A stretch of DNA of 64,000 bases. Origin: Ravibacter sp037191015 (lineage in GTDB: Bacteria; Bacteroidota; Bacteroidia; Cytophagales; Spirosomataceae). Location of the stretch: positions 7,973 through 71,972 of the forward strand of contig JBBCKD010000030.1 of assembly GCA_037191015.1 (NCBI GenBank). Direction: 5' to 3'. Below, in pieces: positions 51,088-59,593 of this stretch (its first letter is position 1; each line of letters starts with the position of its first letter). The translations under genes and the position numbers were made by a program. Under the pieces are notes generated by a model. That model was not told the origin of the DNA. It did not search any database and saw only the letters and a list, made by a program, of their open reading frames with translations.

Positions 51088-53445
51088 ATGAAGCAGTTAT
51101 TCATTTTTTTTCTTATTGCACTGCTGGCTTCCCCGGTTTCGGCGCAGGTGGAGGAGCAATGTGCAACCATGCCGATGGATAGCATTTTGCGGCTCAGGCA
51201 CCCGGAGATGGGTTCGCTCGACGAATTTGAGCTATTTGTGCAGCGTAAGGTGAGAGAGCGAAACGAGCTGGTACTGAAAGGTGGAAGGGTCGCCGATGAA
51301 ATCGTTACTATCCCGGTGGTGGTGCATGTGGTGCATAACGGGGAAAATGTCGGGTCGGGTACCAATATCAGCGCCGCCCAGGTAGCTTCCCAGATAGAAA
51401 CCCTTAACGAGGATTTCCGGAAGAGGGTCAATACGCCCGGGTACAATACGCATTCGAGAGGGGCCGATATAGAAATAGAATTCGCGCTTGCAGTTATAAA
51501 CCCCCAGGGGCAGACTATGGCCGAGCCCGGTATCAACAGGGTGGCCGGCGGTCGTGCTACCTGGACCCGCGACCAGATAGAGAACCTGAAAACGTACACG
51601 ATCTGGGACCCTACTCTTTACTATAATATCTGGGTGCTGGACATAGGAAGCAGTGGCAGTACCCAGCTTCTGGGCTATGCGCAGTTCCCTATACAGTCGG
51701 GCCTGCAGGGATTGTCAGAGGGTGGGACGGGTACGACCGACGGGGTAGTGGTGCATGTGAGGGCATTCGGAAATTCTCGCAAAGGCAATTTCCCCAACCT
51801 CTTCACCAACAATAACCAGGGTCGTACGCTCACGCATGAAACCGGGCACTGGCTGGGACTGAGACATATCTGGGGCGATTCCAATTGCGGGAATGACTAT
51901 TGTGACGACACGCCGGCGCAGGCGTCGGCCAGCAGCGGATGCCCGGCGGGAAGGCAGAGCTGCGGAGGGACGAATATGGTGGAGAACTATATGGATTACT
52001 CCAACGACGCCTGTATGAATATTTTTACGCTCGACCAGAAGTCGAGGATACGTGCGGTAATGGCCAACAGCCCGAGAAGACGGGAGCTGCTTTCTTCCAA
52101 TGTGTTGGGAGATACCCAGGGCGGGGCGCCGATAGCCCGCTTTACATCCGACAGGCAGCAGGTTCTGCTGGACGGCGAGGTCCAGTTTACCGACCGCTCG
52201 CTCAACAGGCCGTCGTCATGGTCATGGAAATTCGAAGGGGGCACCCCCGCAACATCTACCGAAAGGAACCCGGTCGTTACGTACCATACAGCAGGTACCT
52301 ATAGTGTTGAGCTTACTGTAACCAACAGCAACGGGAGCAACATGCTCCGCACTGCCGGATTTATCGAAGTGCTGAATGCCGGGCAGTGTTCCGGCGTATC
52401 GAATTTCAAAGGCTCTCAAACCCTGATCCGGGAGACGGGCGGGGGATATGTGGCCGGTCAGAATGCCTCCCGGATAAAAGCGGTATCCGAATTTTTCGAG
52501 AATCCGCTGGGATACAGTACCGTGAGCAATGCGAGGCTTAAATTCGGCCGTGTATTCATGAAGGATGGCGCCGAATCGGAAGCGGTGGTCAATGTGGTGG
52601 TATGGAACGCAAGAGGCTTCCAGGGCGGGCCCGGGTCGGTTCTGGAATACAAGGCAGTTCCGCTAAGACAAATCGCGGCAGATATTGCTGCAAACCGCGC
52701 TACCAATGTTACCTTCAACCGGGAGGTCCCGGTAGGGGGACGGGCTTTCCACATCGGGATAGAGCTGACCTATGAAGGCGACACGGTGGCGCTTTATACC
52801 ACACGCGACGGGGAAGCGCTGAACGGTACTTCCTGGAGGCAGTCAAATGATGGAGAATGGGATCTGAACCTGAGAACGAACGGGTTGAATATCGCGCATC
52901 ATATAGAAGCGATCTATGGTATGAAACCTTCCGTTCAGCTATCCAGCTCGAATATATTCGTCAACCCCGGAGAGTCTGTTACGCTGCAGGCAAGCGGGGC
53001 AGGCATTTACCAGTGGACGGCTGCCGACAATGTGAACGGAAGCGTCGGCCCGATGGTCGTTGCAAGGCCTGGCAGGACGCAGACCTACTATGTGACCGGC
53101 TCGGGAACGGATGTATGTATAGATACGGCGTCTGTCACGATTTATGTCAGAGACGTTAGTATAACAGGCAATGAGCCTGTTTATGAAGCATTCGCGAAGA
53201 GCGTGACGGTCCGGCCCAATCCGGCTTCGGCTGTTGTATCGGTTTCCGTCAATAACAGCCTGCGCGGTGCAGGGAGCATCGGCGTACTATCTGTTAGCGG
53301 GACCCGCCTCAACCGGATACCGATAGATAAAACAGCCGATTTTGCGGAGTATCCTGTCGACATCAGTAATTTGCCGGCAGGTATCTATCTCCTGGATATC
53401 AGCATCGGGGAAAACCGTTTGGTAAAACGGGTCATGAAATACTGA
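51088..53445 (+). CDS. Secreted M43 (pappalysin-like) metalloprotease with PKD and T9SS sorting domain
   Basis: A 785-aa secreted zinc protease. Signal peptide 1-18, then a propeptide-like and IPVVVHVVHNGENVGSG region. The zinc site is HETGHWLGLRH with His250, Glu251, His254 and His260, and the Met-turn lies near MDYSNDACMNIFTLDQ. Two Cys-rich motifs (SNCGNDYCDDTP, SSGCPAGRQSCGG) are typical for M43. A PKD domain (about 350-425) and a second beta domain follow. The C-terminal about 80 residues (VTVRPNPASAVVSVSVNN... GIYLLDISIGENRLVKRVMK) are a Por/T9SS sorting domain, so it is moved out by type IX secretion. It would cleave protein for the RagAB-like importer. Confidence 0.93.
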   Translation: MKQLFIFFLIALLASPVSAQVEEQCATMPMDSILRLRHPEMGSLDEFELFVQRKVRERNELVLKGGRVADEIVTIPVVVHVVHNGENVGSGTNISAAQVASQIETLNEDFRKRVNTPGYNTHSRGADIEIEFALAVINPQGQTMAEPGINRVAGGRATWTRDQIENLKTYTIWDPTLYYNIWVLDIGSSGSTQLLGYAQFPIQSGLQGLSEGGTGTTDGVVVHVRAFGNSRKGNFPNLFTNNNQGRTLTHETGHWLGLRHIWGDSNCGNDYCDDTPAQASASSGCPAGRQSCGGTNMVENYMDYSNDACMNIFTLDQKSRIRAVMANSPRRRELLSSNVLGDTQGGAPIARFTSDRQQVLLDGEVQFTDRSLNRPSSWSWKFEGGTPATSTERNPVVTYHTAGTYSVELTVTNSNGSNMLRTAGFIEVLNAGQCSGVSNFKGSQTLIRETGGGYVAGQNASRIKAVSEFFENPLGYSTVSNARLKFGRVFMKDGAESEAVVNVVVWNARGFQGGPGSVLEYKAVPLRQIAADIAANRATNVTFNREVPVGGRAFHIGIELTYEGDTVALYTTRDGEALNGTSWRQSNDGEWDLNLRTNGLNIAHHIEAIYGMKPSVQLSSSNIFVNPGESVTLQASGAGIYQWTAADNVNGSVGPMVVARPGRTQTYYVTGSGTDVCIDTASVTIYVRDVSITGNEPVYEAFAKSVTVRPNPASAVVSVSVNNSLRGAGSIGVLSVSGTRLNRIPIDKTADFAEYPVDISNLPAGIYLLDISIGENRLVKRVMKY

Positions 53446-53458
53446 CCTTAAACTTCTC

Positions 53459-54379
53459 TTACCTGATTTTATCGGCGATTGCCTTCATTTTCTGCAGTCC
53501 TGTCTCTGCGACTTTCAAAGGGTCCCGGGCGTAGTAGGTCTTGTTAAATAGTTCCAGGGACAATATGATGGTTTTGCCCGGCGTTTTGATGTCCTCCAGT
53601 ACCTGTGGAATGGGGGCGATACCATCGCCGGTATAGACCCTGTCGGCATCTACGATACGGGCCCTGTCGGGCTGTGCCGGGTAATCGTTCATGTGGAATA
53701 TTTCAATAAGCGGCTTTCCTACGAAAGGTAAGCCGGCATGCCCCGATCCGCCTTTGTACAGGTGGTAGACATCCAGCAGCAACCTGGCATCGGTCTGGCC
53801 CGATTCGGCGGCAACATACAGAACCTCCCCGAGACGGGACAGGTTTTTGGAAAACCCCCACAATTCCAGCTGGGGCTTTACCCCGGTTTGCTGTCCCAGC
53901 TCCACAAGCGCAGCATACCTGTCTGCAGCGGCTTTCAGTTCCAGCTCTCCTTCTGTAGCTCCCACAGGCGGCGCAGCCACGCGGTAGCAGCCGACTTCTC
54001 TTAGCTGGTCCATTTCGGCCTTCATCTGCTCAAGGCCGTTTTTCCGTTTTTCCTCATCATTGACGGCCCATTGGGCAAAGCCGATAGCATTTTCGACCGT
54101 AAGCCCCAGATCGGAGATCATCCGCTTGGTCTGTGCCGCGGAATTGCCCTCTTTAAGATAGGCCAAAAGGCTGTTTACCCAGATCTCCACAGACGGGAAG
54201 CCGGCTTTGGCCGCTATTTCCAATTCTTTCCTGAACCCCAGTTTCTGACCTGCGATCGTACTCATATTCAGACAGTACCGGAACAGGGGCGCTTGCTGCG
54301 AATTTTCCATTTTTGAAGAGATTAACGAGGCCGGGCCTGCGCCGGCTATAATAGTTGACAGGGCTTTGCGACGGTTCAT
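53459..54379 (-). CDS. Sugar phosphate isomerase/epimerase (xylose-isomerase-like TIM barrel)
   Basis: A 306-aa protein of the AP-endonuclease-2/hydroxypyruvate-isomerase superfamily. N-terminus MNRRKALSTIIAGAGPASLI resembles a Tat signal with a single twin Arg, so export is possible but uncertain. Barrel motifs: FPSVEIWVNSLLAYL, PQLELWGFSKNLSRLGEVL, ARLLLDVYHLYKGGSGHAGL, IEIFHMNDYPAQPDRARIVD and KTIILSLELFNKTYYARDP, with Glu, Asp, His and Glu at metal positions. Such proteins often sit in DUF1080/PSD1 cytochrome loci, and its distance from 3.6-8.4 kb is odd. It ends 13 bases from the convergent protease gene. Confidence 0.88.
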   Translation of the reverse strand: MNRRKALSTIIAGAGPASLISSKMENSQQAPLFRYCLNMSTIAGQKLGFRKELEIAAKAGFPSVEIWVNSLLAYLKEGNSAAQTKRMISDLGLTVENAIGFAQWAVNDEEKRKNGLEQMKAEMDQLREVGCYRVAAPPVGATEGELELKAAADRYAALVELGQQTGVKPQLELWGFSKNLSRLGEVLYVAAESGQTDARLLLDVYHLYKGGSGHAGLPFVGKPLIEIFHMNDYPAQPDRARIVDADRVYTGDGIAPIPQVLEDIKTPGKTIILSLELFNKTYYARDPLKVAETGLQKMKAIADKIR

Positions 54380-54457
54380 GCTAAGTTCGCTGATTGAGCT
54401 GGTAGAATATTTTCATAAAGCAGCCGGGTGGGTAAAACCTAACCGTTTGCTGGCAAT

Positions 54458-54490
54458 AAAAAAACCGGACACAATGTATCCGGCTTTTCC
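54458..54490 (-). terminator. Terminator of the 195-aa lipoprotein gene
   Basis: Plus-strand ACCGGACAC pairs with GTATCCGGC with one mismatch; read on the minus strand it is followed by a seven-T run (54458-54464). It lies 80 bases downstream of the gene at 54572. Confidence 0.7.
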
Positions 54491-54571
54491 GTTCTGACAC
54501 CAATTAGGGGGATTACCCCATACTCTTTTAATTTTTATTTTCAGTAACTGTGCGGTCCGGCCGGCGCGGCG

Positions 54572-55153
54572 CTACCTGCGCGGCCCGGCCTGGAGGACCA
54601 GGTCATTGCCTATCCATCTTCTCAGCTCTTTATCGTATTTCACCTGGTGATCAGGAAACTCGATGTATTCCTCGTCTGAGTTGGCAGTGAGATAAGGAGT
54701 CAGATCCTCACCGGCGATGAACCTTGAAAAAAGCAATTTTGTTTTTTGCGCCAGTTCCTCTTCTTCCATTTTCCAGGTACGGTATACTTCCTCGTATGTT
54801 TCTATTCCGCCGTTTTCGTCATACCTGAGCCTTCCGGCCGTGGCAACGCGCTTTACCTTGAAGCTGGGCGCGATACGGCTTACCTCAAAATAGATATAGC
54901 CGTCCGGGGAAGGGAAATATTTGTCGAGGTGCACCCGGTCTGTCTGCCTGTTGTAATGGGCGTTGAATTTTTTATCAAACTTGTTGCCCTCGTTTGCCTT
55001 TTCGGGAAGCGGCGCTGCATACCGGATGATGCTTCTTTTGAATGCCTGCTGCTCCGACGGACTCAGGTGGGTAGAAACCTCATAGTCCCGGTTCGCGGTG
55101 CACGCTGCCAGCGACAGCAGAGCGAAGAAAAGAATAGTCTGAATCGTTTTCAT
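54572..55153 (-). CDS. Conserved lipoprotein, unknown function
   Basis: A 193-aa lipoprotein. Signal with FFALLSLAAC, Cys about 18 as lipid site. The mature part is charged and mixed alpha/beta: HLSPSEQQAFKRSIIRYAAP, FDKKFNAHYNRQTDRVHLDK, IYFEVSRIAPSFKVKRVATA, EEVYRTWKMEEEELAQKTKL. I recognise no catalytic motif. It is downstream of the TonB receptor and beta-helix lipoprotein on the same strand, separated by a strong hairpin, so membership of that unit is uncertain. The start at 55153 (MKTIQ) was preferred to 55159. Confidence 0.78.
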   Translation of the reverse strand: MKTIQTILFFALLSLAACTANRDYEVSTHLSPSEQQAFKRSIIRYAAPLPEKANEGNKFDKKFNAHYNRQTDRVHLDKYFPSPDGYIYFEVSRIAPSFKVKRVATAGRLRYDENGGIETYEEVYRTWKMEEEELAQKTKLLFSRFIAGEDLTPYLTANSDEEYIEFPDHQVKYDKELRRWIGNDLVLQAGPRR

Positions 55154-55160
55154 CTGCAAT

Positions 55161-55201
55161 TAGACGATTAGACAATTAATTCTTCATTGCCTAATCGTCT
55201 A
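55161..55201. repeat. 16-bp inverted repeat with GATTAGA-type units
   Basis: Left arm TAGACGATTAGACAAT (55161-55176) and right arm ATTGCCTAATCGTCTA (55186-55201) pair at 15 of 16 positions plus a wobble; the loop is TAATTCTTC. It lies between two minus-strand genes, close to the start codon at 55153. The motif GACGATTAGA recurs at 44952-44961. Confidence 0.75.
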
Positions 55202-55205
55202 TTAT

Positions 55206-56603
55206 TTAATATTCAACATTAATAGGATCAAAATGGCTCCATCCTTTCGTCCAATCGGTGGCGCCGAATGCTCCGCGGAAAGTCACGCTCTTGTCAAACT
55301 GGTTGCTGCGGTTTTCTTGGCTGAAGTGCGGATAATCGAACTTCGCTCCTTGAGACAGCGTGCCGCTTGTAAGCGCGAAATCCGGGTGGGCAGGATATTC
55401 CGTATTCAGCCTTTTGGCGAAAAACTGATCAGCTTTAAGACCCAGGGCTTCATAAGCTGCTTTAGTCTGGAAATCATTGCCTGCTTCGACGATGTTGTCG
55501 TTGGCGGCCAGGTAAGCCGAAATCGCATTGACAGTTACGTCTGATCCGGAGACGATAGTAGCGGTTTTGCCATAGAAAATGTTATTGGCAAACTGGCCTG
55601 TACCGTCTGTATAGTTCGGGAAAACCGAGCTTTGGTTAAGACGGATAGCGGTGGGGAAGCCTACAACTACCGAGTTATAGAGAGAAGCGGCTACATTCCT
55701 TCTCAGGTCTGCCCCGAACTTATAGTTGCCGGAGAGGGCGTTGCCGTCAAAGGAAGGTCCTAATACGGTAAAGTTTGATACTGTTGCAGTCGTTTTGAAA
55801 CGATCCGGGTTATTCTGCCCGTCGGTATCCCATTCGAAGCCATTCGAATCAGACTGGTCGGCATAGCTGGGATAGCGTACGCTCAACCCGAACTGGAGAT
55901 TACCCGAAAACCCGTTATCGATGTCGAAGCAGTCGTCCCATGTACCGAAGACGATGAGGTATTTCCCGTTAACACTCCCCCCGAACCATTCTATACCGTC
56001 GTCGCCGCCGTAGCTGACCTGGATATGCTCAAATTTAGTGCCCCTTCCGACAGCGCCCAACGTGATCCCGTTGGTTTCGTTGTTAGGAGTGAGCTCGATA
56101 CCTGCAAATTCAACGCGTACGTATTCCAGTTCTCCCGATGAATCGTTGTCGTCGGTTCCACCGTATATTACGTTCCCGCTGATCCCTTCTATAGATGGTG
56201 ATTCAAGATTGACGCGGGCATTACCCAGTAGTACCAGCCCGCCCCAGTCGCCGCGGTCGCGGTCGCCTACTGCCTGGTTGGAAGTGAATATAATAGGTTT
56301 GCTGCTCTCGCCTTTTGCGATCAGCTTGCCTCCACGGTCAATAACGAGGGTGCCCTTTGATCTTTTCTCTCCTGCAATAACAGTACCGGGCTGGATAGTG
56401 AGGGTCTGCCCGCTGCGAACGAATACAATTCCCTCCAGCAGATATTTCTTATCTGCGGTCAGCGTCTGTGTCGACAGGTCTCCCTTGAGGACTACATACG
56501 CAGGCTCTTCCGGTTCGGGTTCCGGCGTCGGCTTGTCGTCCTTACAGCCTGCCAGCAATACCAGGCCGGCTAACATCCAGGCACTCAACAGATTCGTCTT
56601 CAT
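55206..56603 (-). CDS. Surface lipoprotein with right-handed beta-helix fold
   Basis: A 465-aa lipoprotein (signal ending LVLLAGC, Cys about 20). After a Pro/Glu-rich linker (KPTPEPEPEEPA) comes a long parallel beta-helix. It begins LTADKKYLLEGIVFVRSGQT and LTIQPGTVIAGEKRSKGTLV, then PIIFTSNQAVGDRDRGDWGG, FEHIQVSYGGDDGIEWFGGS and GTWDDCFDIDNGFSGNLQFG. Members of this group are sometimes annotated as multidrug transporter or T9SS proteins, but nothing here supports transport. No enzyme motif is visible. The TonB receptor gene just upstream on the same strand suggests a surface capture partner in place of SusD. Confidence 0.85.
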   Translation of the reverse strand: MKTNLLSAWMLAGLVLLAGCKDDKPTPEPEPEEPAYVVLKGDLSTQTLTADKKYLLEGIVFVRSGQTLTIQPGTVIAGEKRSKGTLVIDRGGKLIAKGESSKPIIFTSNQAVGDRDRGDWGGLVLLGNARVNLESPSIEGISGNVIYGGTDDNDSSGELEYVRVEFAGIELTPNNETNGITLGAVGRGTKFEHIQVSYGGDDGIEWFGGSVNGKYLIVFGTWDDCFDIDNGFSGNLQFGLSVRYPSYADQSDSNGFEWDTDGQNNPDRFKTTATVSNFTVLGPSFDGNALSGNYKFGADLRRNVAASLYNSVVVGFPTAIRLNQSSVFPNYTDGTGQFANNIFYGKTATIVSGSDVTVNAISAYLAANDNIVEAGNDFQTKAAYEALGLKADQFFAKRLNTEYPAHPDFALTSGTLSQGAKFDYPHFSQENRSNQFDKSVTFRGAFGATDWTKGWSHFDPINVEY

Positions 56604-56685
56604 AAAAAGTTGTCTTGATTAACTGAATTGATTGATTTATTTATTGATACTGAAATTTGACAGGCAGATGAACCGGGGTTGGCTT

Positions 56686-59502
56686 TTATTGAATCGTGTA
56701 AGTAATGGAAGCATTGATAAGCGTTCCCCGGCGGTAGTTGAAAATCGGGTGGTCTTTTGCCATATCGATTGCTGCGTTCCGGTCGGTATCCTGATAGAAC
56801 CGGTACCTCATATTGAGCAGGTCCTGTATACCGGCTTTCAGGCTGAGGTTATTGCGGAAATTTTTGGAAACCGTGAGATCTACTGAATTCCGCGGGAGTT
56901 CGTAGATGGTAGGGAACATATCGCTGCTTACCGCAAAGATCCTCTTGCCGAAAATGTTGTATGATGCGCTGAACTGCCATCCTGACTCCTCGTCCAGGTA
57001 ACTGGCAATCGCGTTGACGATATAGGGCGATTGGCCCTGGAGCGCCCTTTTACGTTCCTGGGCCAGACTCGCGTTTTGCCCGTAGTCGACCGTTGAACGG
57101 ATATAGGAGGCATTCATGTTGACGCTCAGCCTGTCGATGAAAGTACTGCCTGTGAGTCCTTCCAGCGATTTACGTACTTCAAGTTCCACACCGTAATTGT
57201 AGGCTTTCCCTGCATTCTGGTAGGAGAATCCCGGGGATTCCGACCTGTTCAGTATAAGTGTTTCTATCGGGTTGGTGAAGTGCTTATAGAATCCGCCCAG
57301 GCTCAGCACCTCGCCTTCTCTCGGGTAGAATTCATAGCGAAGGTCGAGGTTGTCGATGCTGGCTATTTTCAGATTTGGGTTGCCAAAGCGCTCGGCTTCG
57401 AATTCGTAGTCATAAAAAAGGAACGGAGCGATTTCCCTGAATTCCGGGCGGTTGAGCGTACGGTTGTAGGCAAACCTGAGCTTGCTCCCGGTTGTAAGAT
57501 CGAAGTCGACATTGAGGAAGCCGAGCGGCGAGAACCTGGAATTATTTACATTGACGGGGTTTCCAGATTCGCTGGATGATTCCAGTTTCAGGACATTGTA
57601 CTCTCCCCGTACACCGGCAGAAATGTTAAGGCGGTCGACAGGTATCGTTACTCCCGCATAGGCTGCTCCAAGGAGGTTGGAGGCGGTGTAGCTGTCACTG
57701 CTGTTGGTGCCTTCTCCTATCCTGAAGCCGGTTTGCTCAGCAATATTCTGGTTGGAAAAAATTTGCGCAAGCGGCAGGTTTATAAGGCGTTCCTCCTCGT
57801 TTATAGGAGTGGTTCCGGGAATCAGGTAGCTGAAATACCGGGTGTTGAAGCTCCTGGAGCGATAATCGGCAAGATACCCTGCTTTTAGCCTGACGGGGGC
57901 TGATTCGCTCCCGCCGATCCTGATGTCATAATTCAGTCCGTGGCTGCCGCCGGTTTCACTGAGCTTACCGAAATAGCGGCCCGTATCATACAGGTTGGAG
58001 CTGGGAGGAACGACCATACGGTACTCGTTACCGTCGATCTCCGTATCGCCCGGGGCATTGCGTATTGTGCGGAAACGCCTGAGGTCCGGTTGGTTTTCTG
58101 CCAGGTGGTTAAGCCCGAATACCCAGTTGAGCGTGCTGGTGCTGGCCGGGAAAATATGTGTGCCTTCGAGCTGTCCGCTGTAAATGGTACGGCTTCGGTA
58201 CTCGTACATGTAATTTTTTCTGCGGTAGCCGGCCTGTTGGTTAAAGTCTTCACCGGTACGCAGAACAGTGAGGTTCTCGCCGATCTGATTAAACAGGTTT
58301 TTGAAGGCGATTTTATTGTAGGCATTCAGGTTAAGGTTCCAGTTGCTCAGAATACCTGCTTTATTTTCCTTTTCGTAGTAATTATCGATGTAGGCAAAGC
58401 GTTTCTCACCGGTTTCGAAATAGCGAAAGAATTCCCTTTCCGAACTCTGGTATGATTGCGAGAGGTTGACCGAGGTGAGCGTGCTTAAACGGGCGCTGCC
58501 GAGCTGCCAGGATCGGCCGAAAGTTATACCGGCGCCGAGATCCGGGGTGGCGGTTGTCTGGCGGGCTACGAAGTTATTAGGAAGCGAATGGGCAGCCGCT
58601 ATCTTGACGGGTGAGCTGCCGGGAAGGTCGCGGAGGTTTGTAGCCGGGAAGGAAGAAGGCAGCGCCCGGTAACCGCTATCGAATCCGAGGAAGTCGGTAG
58701 AAGATCCTTTCGACTGGAAGTACGGGTTAAAGGTAGTGCCCGTCCTTATCCCTCCCGAAACGGTTACGGAAAGGAAGTTGCTTTCGGCAGCGTTGTTTGT
58801 AAAGACTTTGATCAGCCCTCCCGCGAAATCCCCCGGGTTGTCTGCAGAACCCGATTTATACACGAGCATCCTGTCGAGGACGTGGCTTGGAATAAGATCG
58901 AATGAAAAGGTACGGCGGTCGATCTCGGTGCTGGGGGCAATGGCGTTATTGAGCACTACCTGGTTGTAGCGTTCGGGTATGCCACGTACCATTACAAAGC
59001 GCCCGTCAACTATGGTGACGCCCGGGATACGACTCATGACCTGGGCTGCGTCACGGTCCTGCGATATCCTGATCTGCTGCTGCGAAACCCCGCTGACCAC
59101 CTGGGCGGCATTGCGTATTTCCGAAATGACGGCCGATTGCGTACCGGTTGTCCTGGCGGCTCTTACCACCACGGCCTCCATCATTTCCGCCGCTTCCCTG
59201 AGTTTTACTTCAACGGTGACGGTCTCTTCGCTTGCAACTTTGACTTCCTGGAGCTTCTGGGATTGATAACCTACCGATGAGACGATAAGCGTGTAGCTGC
59301 CGGGAAGAACGCTTTTGAGCTCGAAGTTTCCTTCGATGTCGGTGGCTATGCCGTGACTCGTACCTTCTATCAGTACGCTTGCGCCGATAACTCCTTCAGA
59401 AGAGAGCTCATCGGTAACCTTGCCTTTGATTGTGCTTAACTGGGCCAGTGCGGCGCCATGGAAGGCAACAAGGAGAAGGGAGAAAAGAAAATTTAACCTC
59501 AT
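56686..59502 (-). CDS. TonB-dependent receptor with carboxypeptidase-like domain
   Basis: A 938-aa outer-membrane importer. Signal 1-20 (LFSLLLVAFHGAALAQ). The carboxypeptidase-like domain (IKGKVTDELSSEGVIGASVL, GIATDIEGNFELKSVLPGSY) is followed by the plug: VVVRAARTTGTQSAVISEIR, IPGVTIVDGRFVMVRGIPER and PSHVLDRMLVYKSGSADNPG. The barrel ends RGTLINASITYTIQ. It differs from SusC in lacking the extended loops, and its partner is the beta-helix lipoprotein 82 bases downstream instead of SusD. The substrate is unknown; siderophore, phosphate-ester or glycan uptake are all possible. Confidence 0.92.
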   Translation of the reverse strand: MRLNFLFSLLLVAFHGAALAQLSTIKGKVTDELSSEGVIGASVLIEGTSHGIATDIEGNFELKSVLPGSYTLIVSSVGYQSQKLQEVKVASEETVTVEVKLREAAEMMEAVVVRAARTTGTQSAVISEIRNAAQVVSGVSQQQIRISQDRDAAQVMSRIPGVTIVDGRFVMVRGIPERYNQVVLNNAIAPSTEIDRRTFSFDLIPSHVLDRMLVYKSGSADNPGDFAGGLIKVFTNNAAESNFLSVTVSGGIRTGTTFNPYFQSKGSSTDFLGFDSGYRALPSSFPATNLRDLPGSSPVKIAAAHSLPNNFVARQTTATPDLGAGITFGRSWQLGSARLSTLTSVNLSQSYQSSEREFFRYFETGEKRFAYIDNYYEKENKAGILSNWNLNLNAYNKIAFKNLFNQIGENLTVLRTGEDFNQQAGYRRKNYMYEYRSRTIYSGQLEGTHIFPASTSTLNWVFGLNHLAENQPDLRRFRTIRNAPGDTEIDGNEYRMVVPPSSNLYDTGRYFGKLSETGGSHGLNYDIRIGGSESAPVRLKAGYLADYRSRSFNTRYFSYLIPGTTPINEEERLINLPLAQIFSNQNIAEQTGFRIGEGTNSSDSYTASNLLGAAYAGVTIPVDRLNISAGVRGEYNVLKLESSSESGNPVNVNNSRFSPLGFLNVDFDLTTGSKLRFAYNRTLNRPEFREIAPFLFYDYEFEAERFGNPNLKIASIDNLDLRYEFYPREGEVLSLGGFYKHFTNPIETLILNRSESPGFSYQNAGKAYNYGVELEVRKSLEGLTGSTFIDRLSVNMNASYIRSTVDYGQNASLAQERKRALQGQSPYIVNAIASYLDEESGWQFSASYNIFGKRIFAVSSDMFPTIYELPRNSVDLTVSKNFRNNLSLKAGIQDLLNMRYRFYQDTDRNAAIDMAKDHPIFNYRRGTLINASITYTIQ

Positions 59503-59508
59503 TGTCTG

Positions 59509-59534
59509 GTGTCAGTATTGTTCATATCTGACAC
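59509..59534 (-). promoter_or_regulatory. Inverted repeat upstream of the TonB receptor gene
   Basis: GTGTCAG (59509-59515) and CTGACAC (59528-59534), 12 bases apart, 7 bases before the start codon. A -7 match, TAGTTTTG on the minus strand (59541-59534), touches it, but no -33 TTTG was found 19 bases upstream. Could be an operator or an mRNA leader hairpin. Confidence 0.45.
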
Positions 59535-59593
59535 AAAACTAGAGGTCGTGTGTTACCTGTTTGTTAAGACAAGATTACCTTTCCGGGGCGGGG

